Shown here one piece after another: positions 1 through 12,189 of a stretch of DNA of 64,000 nucleotides. The translations under genes were made by a program, and so were the position numbers. Position 1 is the first letter of the stretch; each line of letters starts with the position of its first letter. Origin of the DNA: Clavaria fumosa (lineage: Eukaryota; Basidiomycota; Agaricomycetes; Agaricales; Clavariaceae); NCBI GenBank assembly GCA_951802425.1, contig OX637801.1:1488001-1552000 (forward strand), in the 5' to 3' direction. Under the pieces are notes generated by a model, which was given only the letters and a program-made list of their open reading frames with translations, was not told where the DNA came from and searched no databases.

Positions 1-283
1 CGCCAGCTCCAATTTTCCTGCCGGACTCAGCGTGGCTCGCTCACATTCAGAGAACTAGTTTGCTCTCTCTGGCTCCAGCAATGGCACAGGCTCTTTCTAA
101 GAAAAACCGAAAGGGACTTCATTGCACAGCACATCGTCACCCATGACTGGAGAGCCAACGTAGATAGTTAATACATGCACAAAATTAATTTTCATCATAG
201 AAAAATTTATGGCACGCAAGTGCCAGTCAGGAGGCATTGTCAGGATAACGCAAGGGAAACAGTCAGAAAGATAATTGTCGGGA
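1..283. other. 3' flank of FIS1, no gene recognised
   Basis: This stretch lies downstream of the minus-strand FIS1 stop codon. It holds only short open frames without family resemblance; the longest minus-strand one is about 33 codons and is not supported. Confidence 0.5.
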
Positions 284-969
284 TTATTTGCGGGTGGCTC
301 GCCGTATGAGACCTGCGACTAGTAGCGTTCCTACTGCGGCGACGCCCCCAGCCAGAGCCATCCCGATGTAACCCTCTGCGACATTGATTGTTTCAGGAAT
401 CGAAAAGAAGTATAAGAAAAAAGACAGACCTCGTGCAACGCCTTTGTCAATTAATGCAGCGAGTGACTGCGCTTGAAGATTCGATGGCTCTTTCTCCATG
501 AGGAGCGCTATCGCACGCAGTGGATAAATAGACGCAGAAGCATCTGTGATCAGGGGCCTACACACCGTTAAATTTCTTCGCCTCGTCGTAGTTACCCATT
601 TTGTAGTGTCCTAGAGCCATGTAATATAGACACTCCCTTCTCCGAGACGGTTCAGCTCGATAAATCTCTGTAAACTCAATTTACAATGAAGAACCATCTG
701 GAGATGATTCACTCCCACCTTGTAGCAACCGCACGCCCTCGACCTGATGCTCACGCTTCGGACTCTTAACGAGACCCCAAGCATAGTTGAATTTTGTCTG
801 CACCGTAACATGCGACTGAGAGTATTCCTTCTGATACTGTCGACGGAGCACCTTTGCAACATATGAGTGAAATTGGCCACGGTCGGGATATGCCATTCAA
901 TCTTACCTCGAACTCGTCGTAAGAAAGGGACACTTCAGCATCCGCTGCGTAGGGAAGTTCTGTGGGCAT
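284..969 (-). CDS. FIS1: Mitochondrial fission 1 protein
   Basis: Fis1 is a tail-anchored adaptor of the mitochondrial (and peroxisomal) outer membrane that recruits the dynamin-related fission machinery. The first exon (969 to 907) encodes an N-terminus beginning [17 protein letters not shown], followed by a GTAAGA donor. The next exon (up to about 852) encodes LRRQYQKEY and [12 protein letters not shown], which is the conserved Fis1 TPR-like core. Around 600-640 the segment [19 protein letters not shown] forms the second TPR-like repeat. The last exon encodes [20 protein letters not shown] followed by GLIRRATRK and a TAA stop at 284: one membrane span with a short basic tail, as expected for tail anchoring. 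Total length is about 150 residues, normal for the family. At least three introns interrupt the gene. It is head-to-head with the U2AF gene. Confidence 0.93.
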
Positions 970-1215
970 TTTCGCAGAATGCAGACAAGAGGCTCCTCGT
1001 CGCCGGCCAAATGACAGCGCTGCGGCCGAGTGTTCCCACGGCTGGTCACGCGTTTTGCAACTCGTTCAATTTGCACTCACGCCTCAACATCCTCAACGCT
1101 CGACCTATAGCCCTGCAATTTTACATTCACCCTTGCCAGTAACGAGTGTTTGATACCGCTGGTAAGCAATTTCTCATTCTCTTGCATGTCCTTGACTCTG
1201 CAACCCCAACCAGTC
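970..1215. promoter_or_regulatory. Shared upstream region of FIS1 and U2AF
   Basis: These 246 bp separate two divergent start codons, so both promoters must lie here or overlap the neighbouring gene. No clear TATA box was seen. The call rests only on gene orientation. Confidence 0.5.
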
Positions 1216-3408
1216 ATGGACGGCATAAAGGATGACAGAGGTGACTACTTTCTTTCCCCGTTCTTCTCTTCATGTTTTTCTTTACGACTACGAGCTCAAT
1301 TGGTGCATTCTCGCCCTTGCACCACGTAACAGCTAGCTAGCTGGTCTTTTTGTCGTTGTCGCTCCCACCGCCCTCGCCGAACCATGCCGCCCTAACCCAC
1401 CAGCATCCGAACCTCCTTTGACTTACCCACTCCGATTTTGTTTCTTTCCATAGAACATGGAACATACCACGAAGAGCAGCGCCATCGGTCACACAGACAT
1501 GACGACAGACATCGCGTAGACAGAGACAGAGATAGGGAAAGGGATAGAGACAGAGGCGGAGACAGAGACGGCCACAGGGATAGAGACAGGGATAGAGACA
1601 AGGATAGGGACGGTGACAGGTATAGGAGAGAAAGGGAGAGAGAACGTTATCCCCGCGAGAGGCGCGATGACCGTTATGGGCCCCGCAACGTCCGGGATGA
1701 CGGCCGCGCCCACTTCGAAGAGCCTCGCCGGGAATTCCGAGCACCCCGCGACGACGACATCAGCAACAAGTTTGGCGGAATGCGGCCTCCGAGGGATGAC
1801 GGCGAGCGCATCAACATGCGACCCCCGCGGGAAGACGGCGGCGAGCGTGGCGGCGGGAGGAGAGGAAGGCAGAGGGACGGTCCCGCATCGCCTGAAAGGC
1901 GCAGTCCTACTCCGGAAGGAGCCCTTCCGTTGTCCCAGAGACGCAGAAAGGCCTCTGGATGGGACGTTCACGCGCCCGGATACGAACAATACACGGCTAT
2001 GCAAGCCAAGCAAACGGGTCAGTGCCGCTGTAGTGTCTTCTGCCTTTTTCGCTCATAACTCTCGCCAGGCTTGTTTAATCTCCCCGGAGCCAATCGCACT
2101 CAAGTCCCTCCCATCTTGTCTATTGCTGGGTTGCCACCGCCCTTACCGGTTCAGACGTTTGGCATGGGCATTGGTAGCAACCCAAACCTCTCGCGCCAGT
2201 CACGCCGCCTCTACATTGGCAGCATCACCCCTGAAGTGAATGAGCAAAACCTCGCAGACTTCTTCAACAGCAAGATGATTGAGATGAACATTGGCACGGG
2301 CGCGCCCGGGAATCCGGTCCTAGCCGTCCAATGCAATTATGAAAAGAACTATGCCTTCGTTGAGGTAGCGCGGCACCCGTCATCGCATATTTGATACATG
2401 ACTCATGTGTTCTGTTCTACCAGTTCCGCAGCGCAGAAGACGCCACTGCAGCGATGGCCTTCGACGGTATCATCTTTATCAACGGACCACTCAAAATTCG
2501 CCGCCCGAAAGATTATGGTGGCATTGAAATGACGCAACAACCCATCGTCCATGTGCCTGGCGTCGTGTCGACCAACGTACCCGACTCTGTCAACAAAGTC
2601 TTCGTTGGCGGCCTCCCTCCGTATCTGAATGAGGAGCAAGTCCAAGAGCTACTTAAGAGTTTCGGTGAGCTAAAGGCATTCAATCTTGTGCGTGAAAATG
2701 GCAACGGTCCTTCGAAGGTATGGCCATCTTCAGCGTGACGAATGAGATGAATATATTGACTTTCTTGACAAGGGCTTCGCATTTTTCGAATACGTCGATC
2801 CCGCAGTGACCGACTTCGCCATTCAAAGTCTCAATGGCATGGAACTTGGCGATCGTTTTCTCGTCGTGCAAAGGGCGTCTGTTGGGGCTAAGCCGGGCAC
2901 TACGGGCATGATCCCTAACCTTCCGTATGATCAATTCCCCGAGATTCCTCGGCCCATCATGCCGGCAGGCGAGGCTGCAAGTTCTGACGCCCGGATTTTG
3001 CTCATGCTCAACATGGTTACCCCTGACGATCTGACCGACGACCAAGAATACGCTGATTTGTTTGAGGATATCAAGGAGGAGTGCAGCAACTTTGGGGTGG
3101 TCGACGACCTTAGAATTCCCCGACCGGTGAAAAAAGACAAGTCAAAATGGGCTCCCGGGGAAGGCGGCCAACGAGCGGCCATCGATGCCGTTCGCGCCGA
3201 CGAAGCCGCAGGTGTGGGAAGGGTGTACGTCAAATACAGCAATGGCGAGAGCGCCAACGAAGCGCTGAGAAATTTGGCTGGGCGCTCATTTGCTGGTCGC
3301 TCGATCATCGCGACGCTGCTCAGCGAGGACACTTCGACCACGCCGCCACTCAATCTCATCTTTGCGCCACAACCGGAGGCACCTCCGCCCGTTCCGGCCG
3401 CACAGTGA
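1216..3408 (+). CDS. U2AF2: Splicing factor U2AF large subunit
   Basis: This subunit binds the polypyrimidine tract and recruits U2 snRNP to the branch site. Exon 1 is 1216-1240 (MDGIKDDR plus one base); intron 1241-1453; exon 2 from 1454 encodes an RS-like domain rich in RDRDRERDRDR, then linker sequence. Further introns are 2018-2068, 2365-2423 and 2718-2772, all GT..AG and frame-preserving. RRM1 has RNP motifs RRLYIGSI and NYAFVEF, RRM2 has NKVFVGGLP and KGFAFFEY, and the C-terminal UHM begins at RILLMLNMV. The stop TGA is at 3406-3408. The order RS, RRM1, RRM2, UHM is that of U2AF65. The arginine-rich domain uses RD more than RS dipeptides, so the charge alternates rather than depending wholly on serine phosphorylation. 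Confidence 0.95.
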
Positions 3409-3859
3409 CGTGGCCTCGTTCTACGCCCACTAACCTTTCCGCACACGACGGGGGATTGCGAAAAAAAGAGTAAAAGAGAAGTATTCCGAGGGTGCTTCTA
3501 CTCGGTTACACTTGGCAGGAATTACGAGCTTATGTTCCAGATGGTGTCTCAATTCGCTGTTTTCTTTTCCTTCGTTCTCTTCCCCTTCCCCGTGCGGTTG
3601 CGTTCCGCTGTCATCGCTGACTGTAATAAGAAAAAAAATTCAAAAGCCAAGAGGTGGTGTATGCTGGCGATGGCGGTCATCAAGTTAGTGCGAGCAACTG
3701 TATCCGGTTACTGTATAAAAGGAGCAAGGAAATTGCCTGAAACCCACACACGCTTCTCCCTTGCACTACCTAGCTCCGCATCGTTCTCGCAGCGCGGAAG
3801 ACGCTCAAGAACCAACCCCAAAACCAATTTCCGGCATTCTCTGCATCTGTGGAGCAACG
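3409..3859. other. Intergenic region between U2AF and amidase
   Basis: This 450-bp stretch contains the U2AF 3' region and the amidase promoter. A TATA-like TGTATAAAAG occurs at about 3711-3720, roughly 145 bp before the amidase ATG and correctly oriented. No further gene was seen. Confidence 0.5.
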
Positions 3860-6329
3860 ATGTTCTTCTCTTCAAATACTGCCATCGTAGAGCAGAAACG
3901 CACACATCGGGCCAAAGCCCTGGCTGGCGCGTCAAGCTATAGCGAAGAACACGGTCATTACATACAAGCAACCGGTTTTTCTTTATTTTTTCTGCTACGC
4001 GTTCTAGGTATGAATATAATAAATAGCTCCTCAAATCGTGGCCAATATCGAAAGTGGAAAATGGACCGCGTCGCAGGTCCTCGAGGCGTACATTGCGCGC
4101 GCTGCGTTCACTCATGCGAAAACAAATTGTGCAACGGAAGGTACGTCCGCTCTACCTCCACTCATCCCACCAAGTGGTTCTTCGCATCCTTGATTCACCA
4201 AACCCCGACTCTTCACCACCGATCTTGGATCTATAGTTCTGTTCGACGAAGCACGCCGGCGAGCTAAAGAACTCGATGACGAATTTGCTGCAACGAAGAC
4301 GCTAAAGGGGCCGCTCCACGGTGTGCCGTTCAGCGTCAAAGACCATGGCAAGTTGACTCGCTCTATAGTCGTTGCATCCTACCTGACTGTCATGCGCAAT
4401 ACGCTGTTTGTGTAGTCAATGTCGCTGGTTACGACAGCTGTACTGGGTATTCCCAATGGACAAACCAGCCAGCAACCGAGGATGCTCATGTAAGGGACTC
4501 TCAAATTGTTCATTCACTTACTGACTACACGTTCCTATGTTTTTCCCCCCCTGTTCTTTCCCACCCCACTCTACAGTTCGTAGGCCTACTCCGCGCGGCG
4601 GGTGCCATTCCGATCGTCAAAACAAACGTCCCGCAGACAATGATGGCGTTCGAATGCAGCAACCCCGTATGGGGACGTACGACCAACCCATGGAACGAAC
4701 GGTACACGTGCGGCGGCAGCTCGGGGGGCGAGGGCGCCATGCTGGCAATGGACGGCACCGCGTTTGGAATCGGCTCCGATATCGGGGGAAGCCTGAGAAT
4801 CCCGGCTTCTTATTGTGGGATATATTCCTTCAAGCCCAGCCATGGCAGAATTTGCAGTGATGGGGCAAGATGTGTGTCATGTTGACAGGCATCAGGATAT
4901 ATGATTGATTCTAACTTTCGACTAGCCCCATGTGCCGGGTTTGAAAGCATATCAACTGTTCTTGGACCGATGGCCCGGCGCGTGATCCTCTACTTTGCAC
5001 TCTGTGATCGTTCATTGAATATTTAGCCTCGTCCCATCAGGTCTGTGGCCGACTTGGATCTGATATGCAGGACGGTCTTCGGCGTCCAAGGCCTCACTCA
5101 CGGTATCCCACCACTTCCATACCGCGAAGCGACCCTCCCATCCAAATTGCGTTTTGGTTATTACACCTCTGGTGTGTTGCTTTAATGCTCTTCTCGGTTT
5201 TGCACATCTTGATATATTATCCCTAAGATGGATATGTCAAGGCGTCTCCCGCGAACAAACGAGCCGTCCTAGAGACCGTGGAAGCATTACGAAAACAAGG
5301 CCACGAGTGTGTGGAGTTCCACTTACCAGACAGTAAGCCACTGCCATGCAGATTTGCTTTCCGACTTCATCTCGACTGTGCAGCGGGGGTCATGAACATT
5401 TTTGTTGGCCTTGTGACTGCCGATGGATATAAGAAGCTCGTATCACATCTTGGGCCTGACAAGAAGGTATGCAAAAAATCATTTCCTTATACAACTTTGA
5501 CAGTTCCTTTGATACACTATGCGTAGGAGGACATTCTATTCCTCGTCATGCTAGGGCCCCGGTTACCTGGTAAATCGTTTTCCTGCTGACGACTATACCG
5601 CATTTCTGACAGTTCGCATGATGGCGTGTAGGCTTTCTTCGGCGATTCGCTGCTTGGATCGCTGAAACTTTTGCACATGATTCCGTGTTCGCCAACACCA
5701 TGAGACAAGCTTATGAGAAGGACGTGGCCTCATACTACGATGTGATCGAGGCAAAACAGCAATTCACTAGGGTGTTTTATAGGGAGGCGAGTCCCCTCCT
5801 CTCTGCTCTTCCCAGATGTTAGGTGCTGACGCCCGAGGAAAATCGATACTGTAGGTCTGGGAGAAATACAATTTTGATGGAATCATCAGCCCAGTCCAGG
5901 CGGTGCCTACGCTCCGACATGGGCAAGTAATATTTCTTACGCCGCGTGACGAGCGCTTTTGCTGAATGTGTTTTGGCCTGCAGAGACTGCGCGACCCTAT
6001 CTCCTCTTGCGGCAGCCACGGTTCTGTATAACCTCATCGACAGTCCAGTTGGAACGATCCCCGTGACACGAGTCGACCCAGCGAAGGACGCGCTTACGGA
6101 GGAATGGTCGACAGGACCCGGGCGCGGCTCTGCACTGTTCGAGAGAGCGTTGTATCACGCGCGCGACGCCGTATACGACCCGGTGCTGATGAGCGGTATC
6201 CCGGTCGGCGTGCAGATTGCGGGCCGCAAATGGGAGGATGAAAAGGTACTCAAGATGATGCGGGTTGTCGATGACGCGCTTGGCCCAAGGGGCTTTGGGC
6301 CTGGAATGTGGAAAGAGAAGGTCGGGTGA
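3860..6329 (+). CDS. Amidase of the fatty acid amide hydrolase type
   Basis: Amidase-signature enzymes hydrolyse amide bonds with a Ser-cisSer-Lys triad. The first exon (3860-3974) begins MFFSSNTAIVEQKR; intron 3975-4026 is followed by PQIVANIESGKWTASQVLEA. The triad lysine lies in PLHGVPFSVKDH near 4311-4345. The glycine/serine-rich signature GGSSGGEGAML lies near 4710-4745 and holds the cis-Ser. The nucleophile serine is in GSDIGGSLRIPA just after. Later exons encode LRFGYYTS, KQGHECVEFHLPD and, at the end, PVGTIPVTRVDP and GIPVGVQIAGRKWEDE, typical of fungal acetamidase/FAAH proteins of about 550-600 residues. There are about eight introns. Substrate cannot be told from sequence: fungal relatives include acetamidases and general fatty-amide hydrolases. 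All three triad residues are present, so it should be active. Confidence 0.9.
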
Positions 6330-6517
6330 CACCTCATCCCTGCCGCTAGATTTAGGGAACGCCCTAGATAATATGCTGGCGAGAAACTCGACTACTCAAA
6401 TTTTCGTGATAATGATTACAGTAATTTCTCTTCGTTTGCCTCCCCAAACGGTGTTTCTTCTACCCACCCAGAAGGCTGTAAGCTACGTTCATTTCAATTC
6501 AATCTTGTATGAACAGG

Positions 6518-6953
6518 TCAGTCAATCTCCGTGGGACGACCGTTGCGGCGATCATCTCTGCGCTGGTCAAGCTGTCCTCGTTCAGCCGTCAGATACATTC
6601 GTACACATTGTCCCTCAAAACAGGTCACACACCCATTCGCCTTTGCATTTGCGATAGGCCTCAAAGTAAAGCAAGCACTGCTTCCGATCGAATTCAGACC
6701 TAAGCATGCATTCAAGAGAAGCCTTGGATGCTGCAGCACACGGACTTCGTAACGATGAGCTGATATTTGACACGGGTTGTGGCAACGGACTAACTTGGCG
6801 AATTTTGAGGGGATCAAGTCCTGAAAATAGATGGTGAGATGATGCGCATGGTGTTGGTGGAGTTGAGCATACTTTGAACACTCTCCGATAGTCTGCAGGC
6901 CGGGCATCCTCGGGCGACGGTGGCGGCGGTTTCGACGCCGTGTCGGAAGACAT
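6518..6953 (-). CDS. COX23: Mitochondrial intermembrane-space CHCH protein Cox23
   Basis: Cox23 is a twin CX9C protein imported by the Mia40/Erv1 relay and needed for cytochrome c oxidase assembly. The start ATG is at 6951-6953 (MSSDTASKPPPPSP, then PADYRRVFK). An intron with a GTATGC donor ends at TTTTCAG; a second, unusually short one of about 37 nt joins DLIPSKFA to SSLRSPCAAASK. The CHCH domain shows C-AAASKASLE-C and C-LLYFEAYRK-C, both exactly CX9C. A further intron after KGEW joins the last exon LDQRRDDRRNGRPTEID, which matches the basic C-terminal tail of Cox23 proteins and ends at 6518. The disulfide donor to this pathway, ERV1, is also in the window at 62 kb. Confidence 0.85.
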
Positions 6954-7188
6954 CTGGCACGCGGACAACCGCGCCACGCGCGACACCGTGAGATGCCGAA
7001 CCAAAGTGGAACCGGTTTTCCATATATGGACGTGTACCTGAGATCAGCAATCAGCACGTGAGCTATGATCGACTAAACCAATCTTCCCTGCAGTCTGACA
7101 AAGTATATAAAATGGACAATGCAGACTGTATCCTCTCAGGCCAGCCTTCAGGCCGTAACACCCTTATCTTCTCCTCTGAAACGTCGCA
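6954..7188. promoter_or_regulatory. Bidirectional promoter region of COX23 and SLC35F-type gene
   Basis: The 235 bp lie between divergent start codons. A CACGTG E-box is at 7055-7060, and a TATA-like TATATAAAA is at about 7103-7111, correctly placed for the plus-strand gene. Confidence 0.5.
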
Positions 7189-9103
7189 ATGTCTATTCGT
7201 ATCGAAGCGAAAGACAAGGAAGGTTCCATCCTCGAAGAGCCAGCGTCCCCCATTTCCAAGCAAGCGGCTTCTCCTCGTCCTCCCATCGAGTACACGAGCC
7301 CCCGAGCCTTCTTACGCAGCGTAGGAAGGCGGCTGGCAAGTATCTGGACCCGTCGCTTTGTCTGGGCATTGGTGGCCGGCCAAGTAGTCTCCCTTTGCAT
7401 TACTTGCACGAGCGTTACCACCACCGAGTTGGTGCTCAGGAACTGGGCTTTGCCCACTACCCAATCCTTCTTCTTGTAAGCGAATGTGGCCTAGGCTTCT
7501 GTGGAACCTTTTGGCATTGGTCTGATAACTCGTGCTGTGATGACATATCGAAGATACTTTGCACTGTTCGCCACATACACGCCGTACACGATCTACAAAT
7601 GTTCGTCCACTGACCCATACATCCTGCGAGACTTTGACTGAACTCTCTGGGTCGTCTAGATGGCCCCTTAGGTTGGGCCCAGATGGTCATGAGAGATGGC
7701 TGGAAATGTATGCCCGCCTTTAGATTATGCTTATCCTCATTCACGTGCCCTCGTGTCCAGACTTCATCTTGGCCGCTTGTGATGTGGAAGGCAACTTCCT
7801 CGTAGTTAAGGTGACGCCGCTTCTGGAATATATCGCTTTTCCGTAACACAATTGCAGGCGTACCAATACACCGATCTCTTATCTTGCATGCTCCTTGATG
7901 TGTAAGCCCTCTATCGGTGCCGGCGCTCAGCCTCCAGTGACATGTCATATAGATGGGCGATCCCTGTCTGCATAGCTTTTACATGGCTTTATTTGAGGAC
8001 TCGGTACCACTGGACGCAGCTCCTCGTGAGTGTGTACTATGATATATACCTCGGCATCTGAGTTATGTTGCGGTTATATGGCAGGGTGTTTTCATCTGTT
8101 TAGCTGGCCTCGGCCTCCAGGTTGTCTCGGACCACTTGACGGACAAAAACTATCCTGCGCTAAACAAAGCAAAGGGGGATGCCTTTATGATTGCTGGGGC
8201 TACATTGTACGGTTTCAGTGCGTCTTCCTTGCGTTATGCCCTCAGCCGTCCGTTGAATAATGTTTTCCTTTCAACAAGCCAACGCAACAGAGGAATTCTT
8301 TGTGAGGAAAAGGCCACTTTACGAGGCACGGTCTATGCTCCTTCCCAGTCTTCCGTACGTGTCTCACCCACCCAGTGGCCATTTTCAGGTCGTTGGCCAG
8401 CTAGGCCTTTGGGGAACCGTCATCTCATGCATTCAAGCCGCGGCCCTCGAGCATAATGAAATGAAGACTGCGACATGGAGCGGCGAGAACAGTGAGTTAC
8501 ACAATTGCATAGACTCAGGGACTCGCTGGTAACCCAAACTTTTGAAACGCTAGTTGGGCTTCTGTTTGCTTTCACAGCCGGTACGTATTGAGCACCTATT
8601 ATCATATTCGCCATAACATAGTTCTATCTTTGGTGACTCAGCGATGTACATTCTCTACACCGTCGCGCCCATCTTATATCGTCTGGCCTCTTCTGCCTAC
8701 TTCAACCTCAGCATATTGTCCTCCGACTTCTACGGCCTCCTCTTTGGTCTATTCCTTTTCGTACGTTCTTCTCCTCCTGCCTCAGCGTAACAGCGATGCG
8801 ATCGATGGTTGATGTGCTCTGTTTCTTCTACCGCATTTTTGCGTCATCGTGGACAGCATTACCACCCGTATTGGCTGTACTTCATCGCATTCGCGATCAT
8901 CATTTCGGGATTGATTGTCTATTTCTGGCATGTAACCCGTACGTGTCTCCGGTCTCCCTTTTCCTGTCTGGTCTCATTTAACACCGCCCCAACCGATAGC
9001 CGAGGAACAAGGGATCAACGATCCGCGCGCTCCTTCGTACATTAAACGCCTGCGCCGCGATGAAGCGCCCGTCGATCCTGAACCGGAAAAGGTGGCTGTG
9101 TGA
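7189..9103 (+). CDS. SLC35F1/F2/F6-type solute transporter
   Basis: A multispanning membrane protein of the drug/metabolite transporter superfamily. The ATG at 7189 starts a hydrophilic N-terminus (MSIRIEAKDKEGSILEEPAS), then the first span, WALVAGQVVSLCITCTSV. Later exons encode FLVVKAYQYTDLLSCMLLD, a diagnostic SLC35F motif, then GVFICLAGLGLQVVSDHL, GDAFMIAGATLYGFSNATEE, VVGQLGLWGTVISCIQAA, LLFAFTAAMYILYTVAPILY, SSDFYGLLFGLFLF and WLYFIAFAIIISGLIVYFWH, giving about ten predicted helices. The cytosolic tail ends DEAPVDPEPEKVAV and TGA at 9103. Around ten short introns split the gene. The transported substrate of this subfamily is not established, so none is assigned. No disabling change was seen. 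Confidence 0.87.
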
Positions 9104-9476
9104 CCGTGTTGTATGCCTTTCTTCCGCCTGAAGCGAATGAAGTGATGATTTGATAGTTCTATGTGTGTACTGTGAAACAGAAACAAATTGTAAGATCTCC
9201 GTATCCCTGGTTTTATTTCGATTGCACGTTGTTTCCCGGCTGTCATGTAAGAATGGAGTTAGCCGTCCGATTTCGCCATTATTCTCGACCGGCTTCCTTC
9301 AGATCTCACATGCATTGCGATCCCTGCATTGCTTGGATCTGTGCCCCCCCATGAGACGCCCATAAATGAGACATCTATTCAAATTTGACACAACAAGACC
9401 AAGAAGACAAATGTCGTATCTGCGAGTAGGTATCATATGTATGGACTTCTAGCGTCCACGTAGAAGAACTGTAGGG
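9104..9476. other. Convergent intergenic region, nothing recognised
   Basis: The 373 bp between two convergent genes should hold both 3' UTRs. AATAAA-like signals are not obvious, and no coding potential was seen. Confidence 0.5.
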
Positions 9477-12076
9477 TCAGTGATCCCCAGCACTGCCTTG
9501 TGCTTTTTCACGTTTCAGGAACGGCATGAGCTCTCTACGCCGGTGCCCGCCCAGCTCCCGCAGGTCCTGCAGAGACGAGAGTTCGCCTGTGAGGTTCAGC
9601 ACAGGAAGCGCGTCCAAAGCCGGCAGCGTGCCCCTCGGGAGGTCCAGCAGCCCCACAGACAGCGACGCCGACGAAGCCACGCCGTCGCGGGCGTCCGGCG
9701 GAGGGAGCCGCATCAGCGGAACCACAAACAAGTCCATCTTTTCGCGCGACGCACCGTCCCGCACATGGGTGCCCGCCTCGAGATGGTTCGTCGACAGCGA
9801 CACGAAGCCGTCGTAGTTGGGATACAGCATGACCGACCCCGCGAGGTATGCCATCTCGATAAAGTACTTCTTCCATGACCGTTTCCATCGGCTCGAACGC
9901 ACATCAGGCACCACGTCGACAGTCAGAGACGCAGAGGCAGGAGATAATCTGTGCAAGAGATGCGAGTGGAACTCGCGCCAGTGTTCTGGGAAGTATACTG
10001 CTCCCCAGCTGCATGGAATCTGCGACAGGTAAGGCGTGGAGGGAAATGGCAGGTTGTGTTCAGAGAAGAAAGCCTGTGCATTAAACGGGCGACGGCCTTC
10101 AAGTTTGAGTTCAAGGTTTTTCTGTTGGTATAAGCTAATCCCGAAGAGCTGTGGCGACCTGTTGCTTGGTTCTCCATACCTGGTGCCACATTGAGCCTTG
10201 TGAGAACAAGAAAAAGCGAGCAAATATACCTATATCGCAGGATTGCCATCTTGGCCCAAGCGAAGAAAAGCGGAGACAGCTCGACGTCATCTTCTAGCAG
10301 TATCCCATAACTGTCATCAGAATGAGGATACCATGACTCCACAACGGCTGGGAGGAGACCACCATGAATTACGCGATGGGAAACAGACACGCCGCCATGA
10401 ACCCATCGGAAATTGTCCACAGCCTGCAGGGTAGCATGGTCGGCCGCTTCATCTAGACTAAAACGAATATCGACTTCGTCGCCAAAGTATCGACCCGCAG
10501 ACACAGAAACGAGAAGGCGGGCCAGAGAGCGAGCCCTGTTATTGGTGATGATGCACAAACTGATGCGTGGAATGTTCCAATCTGTCAGAAATGCGATTTA
10601 GTGCATACAGACGTTGGCGCGATGGAGAAACTAACTCAACCATTCATCAATTGAAAGGGAGCCCATCCAATTAGAATGGATCAGATCATCTCTTGGCACC
10701 TTAATCAAAGTAACGTTGCCAAGTCCAATTCTTTCCAGGACGAAATCGATCGACGAAGTGATAGTATCGCGATCAGCAAGAGTTATTACTATTTGAGGGT
10801 CGTCATCCCAAGAATCAACCCAGTCGGATAGGAAGTTGTTGTGACACAGTTTGACCTCAGAGGGCATGTCGTCCACCGAGATTGTATCATAGTCGAGTTG
10901 GCAACCACCTGGGTTGAGGGGCTTTTCCTGTGGATTGTCGTGTGGGCCTTCAAATTCTGAGTACAGAAGAATCCGGATCACATGCCCGCGACTCCGCAGA
11001 CTACAAGCAACTGAAGAGAAAGAGCGAAGATCAGAGAGCGAGGGAAACAGTATCACGAAGATACCAGTGCGAGAGTGAGACTTGACTAAGGCAGGCTCGA
11101 AGTGATAAGAAGGGGTTCCGTTGACTGAGGCGGGTGAACGTAGTCCATATGGTAGGAGAATGTCTTCCTGCTGATCAGCAAAGCCGATTCTCTGCCGAGA
11201 CAAGGGGCACCAGTCTTGAAGATTGTTGTCAACTCCCACCACAGTGCCGCCTGTCGTACTGTGACGCAGCGCAGAGAAGAGTGTTCCCAGGTCATGCCAG
11301 CTATTAGAGAACCGTGCATCGGGACCAACTAATTTCAACGAAGCGGTAGACACTACAAATGGCGGAAGCAGGAAGGAAGCAGCTTGAGGCGTCGAGGAGG
11401 GTCTCAGACAAGTCGCATATCCGCCTCGAGTGGCAATGCCTCGGGGGCCAACAGGCAGAGAAGACCGTGAGTTGAAAAGAAGATCTTGAGTAGGGACGTC
11501 GAGTCCAATAAGCCCGAGTTCATCGAGAACCATGATCTTGTCGGTGGTAACATAAGACGCAGCAAGGACGGTACCTACGCGTTGATCTAGTCCGGTCGTC
11601 CAAGGCCGAATAAGGAGCTCAGGATATTGAACGCTTTGTGTATGTAAAAGAATAGAGCGAACGCGTCGTCGAACACCACTCTGTATTGAATCTGGACAGG
11701 CCAAAATGACTGCGTCAAGGCGATCAGAGACGGACGTTAAAGAGCCAAGGGTGGAATTCAGATCTGCAAGAGAATGATAGGTCACCGGGAGGATGGCCGT
11801 AACGGATTGTGGCACAGCTATACCCGCCCTCCCAGTAACGATGTCTTCGCGTCGATAATCGTGTTCGAGAGGAATCGAGTCCGAGGTGAACCGTGAATCC
11901 ACGGAACCATGACGCGTGGTAACGACGCGCCGTCTAATTGCAGAAACGATTAAGACAGCCGACATCAGAGGCAGCAGACAAAGACATAGTACAAGGCGGC
12001 AGTGCTTAGCCAGAGATAGCCTGTTGCTCTGCGTCGCGCTCCTCATCCTCATGGGCAAAGAGCGAGCATCACACAT
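9477..12076 (-). CDS. Type II membrane glycosyltransferase-like protein
   Basis: The long first exon (12076 to about 10637) begins with a basic cytosolic segment and one membrane span, LVLCLCLLPLMSAVLIVSAI, then a large lumenal region. After an intron, LCIITNNRARSLARLLVSV and VDIRFSLDEAADHATLQAV look like a GT-A nucleotide-sugar fold, and GILLEDDVELSPLFFAW contains an acidic DxD-like site. Later exons encode QIPCSWGAVYFPEHWREF and the C-terminus with stop at 9477. Total is about 800 residues. The architecture (short N-tail, anchor, lumenal catalytic region) suggests a Golgi or ER glycosyltransferase. The first half has GT-A-like sequence too (VTAILPVTYHSLADLNSTL), so the protein may hold two related domains. 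Donor, acceptor and linkage are unknown. Confidence 0.68.
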
Positions 12077-12189
12077 ACAGTACAGTATTGCACACCATGC
12101 ACGTGATAGTCACGTGTGCACGCTTCTTCCATCGCCTCCGCACCACACGGCGATGGCATTAGGAATCAGTTTCATTCCTCTGACAGACA
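12077..12189. promoter_or_regulatory. Compact bidirectional promoter with paired CACGTG boxes
   Basis: Only 113 bp separate the glycosyltransferase and HPT1 start codons. Two CACGTG boxes at 12100-12105 and 12111-12116 form an inverted pair about one helical turn apart, suited to bHLH factors of the Cbf1/USF type. Function is inferred from motif and position. Confidence 0.55.

Noticed and set aside
107..205. Minus-strand frame of about 33 codons ending NEVPFGFS
   Set aside because: Too short, no homology, no splice partner.
1337..2013. Long minus-strand frames rich in LSLS/LCLY opposite the U2AF RS domain
   Set aside because: They are the complement of the arginine/aspartate repeat; low complexity and no family resemblance.
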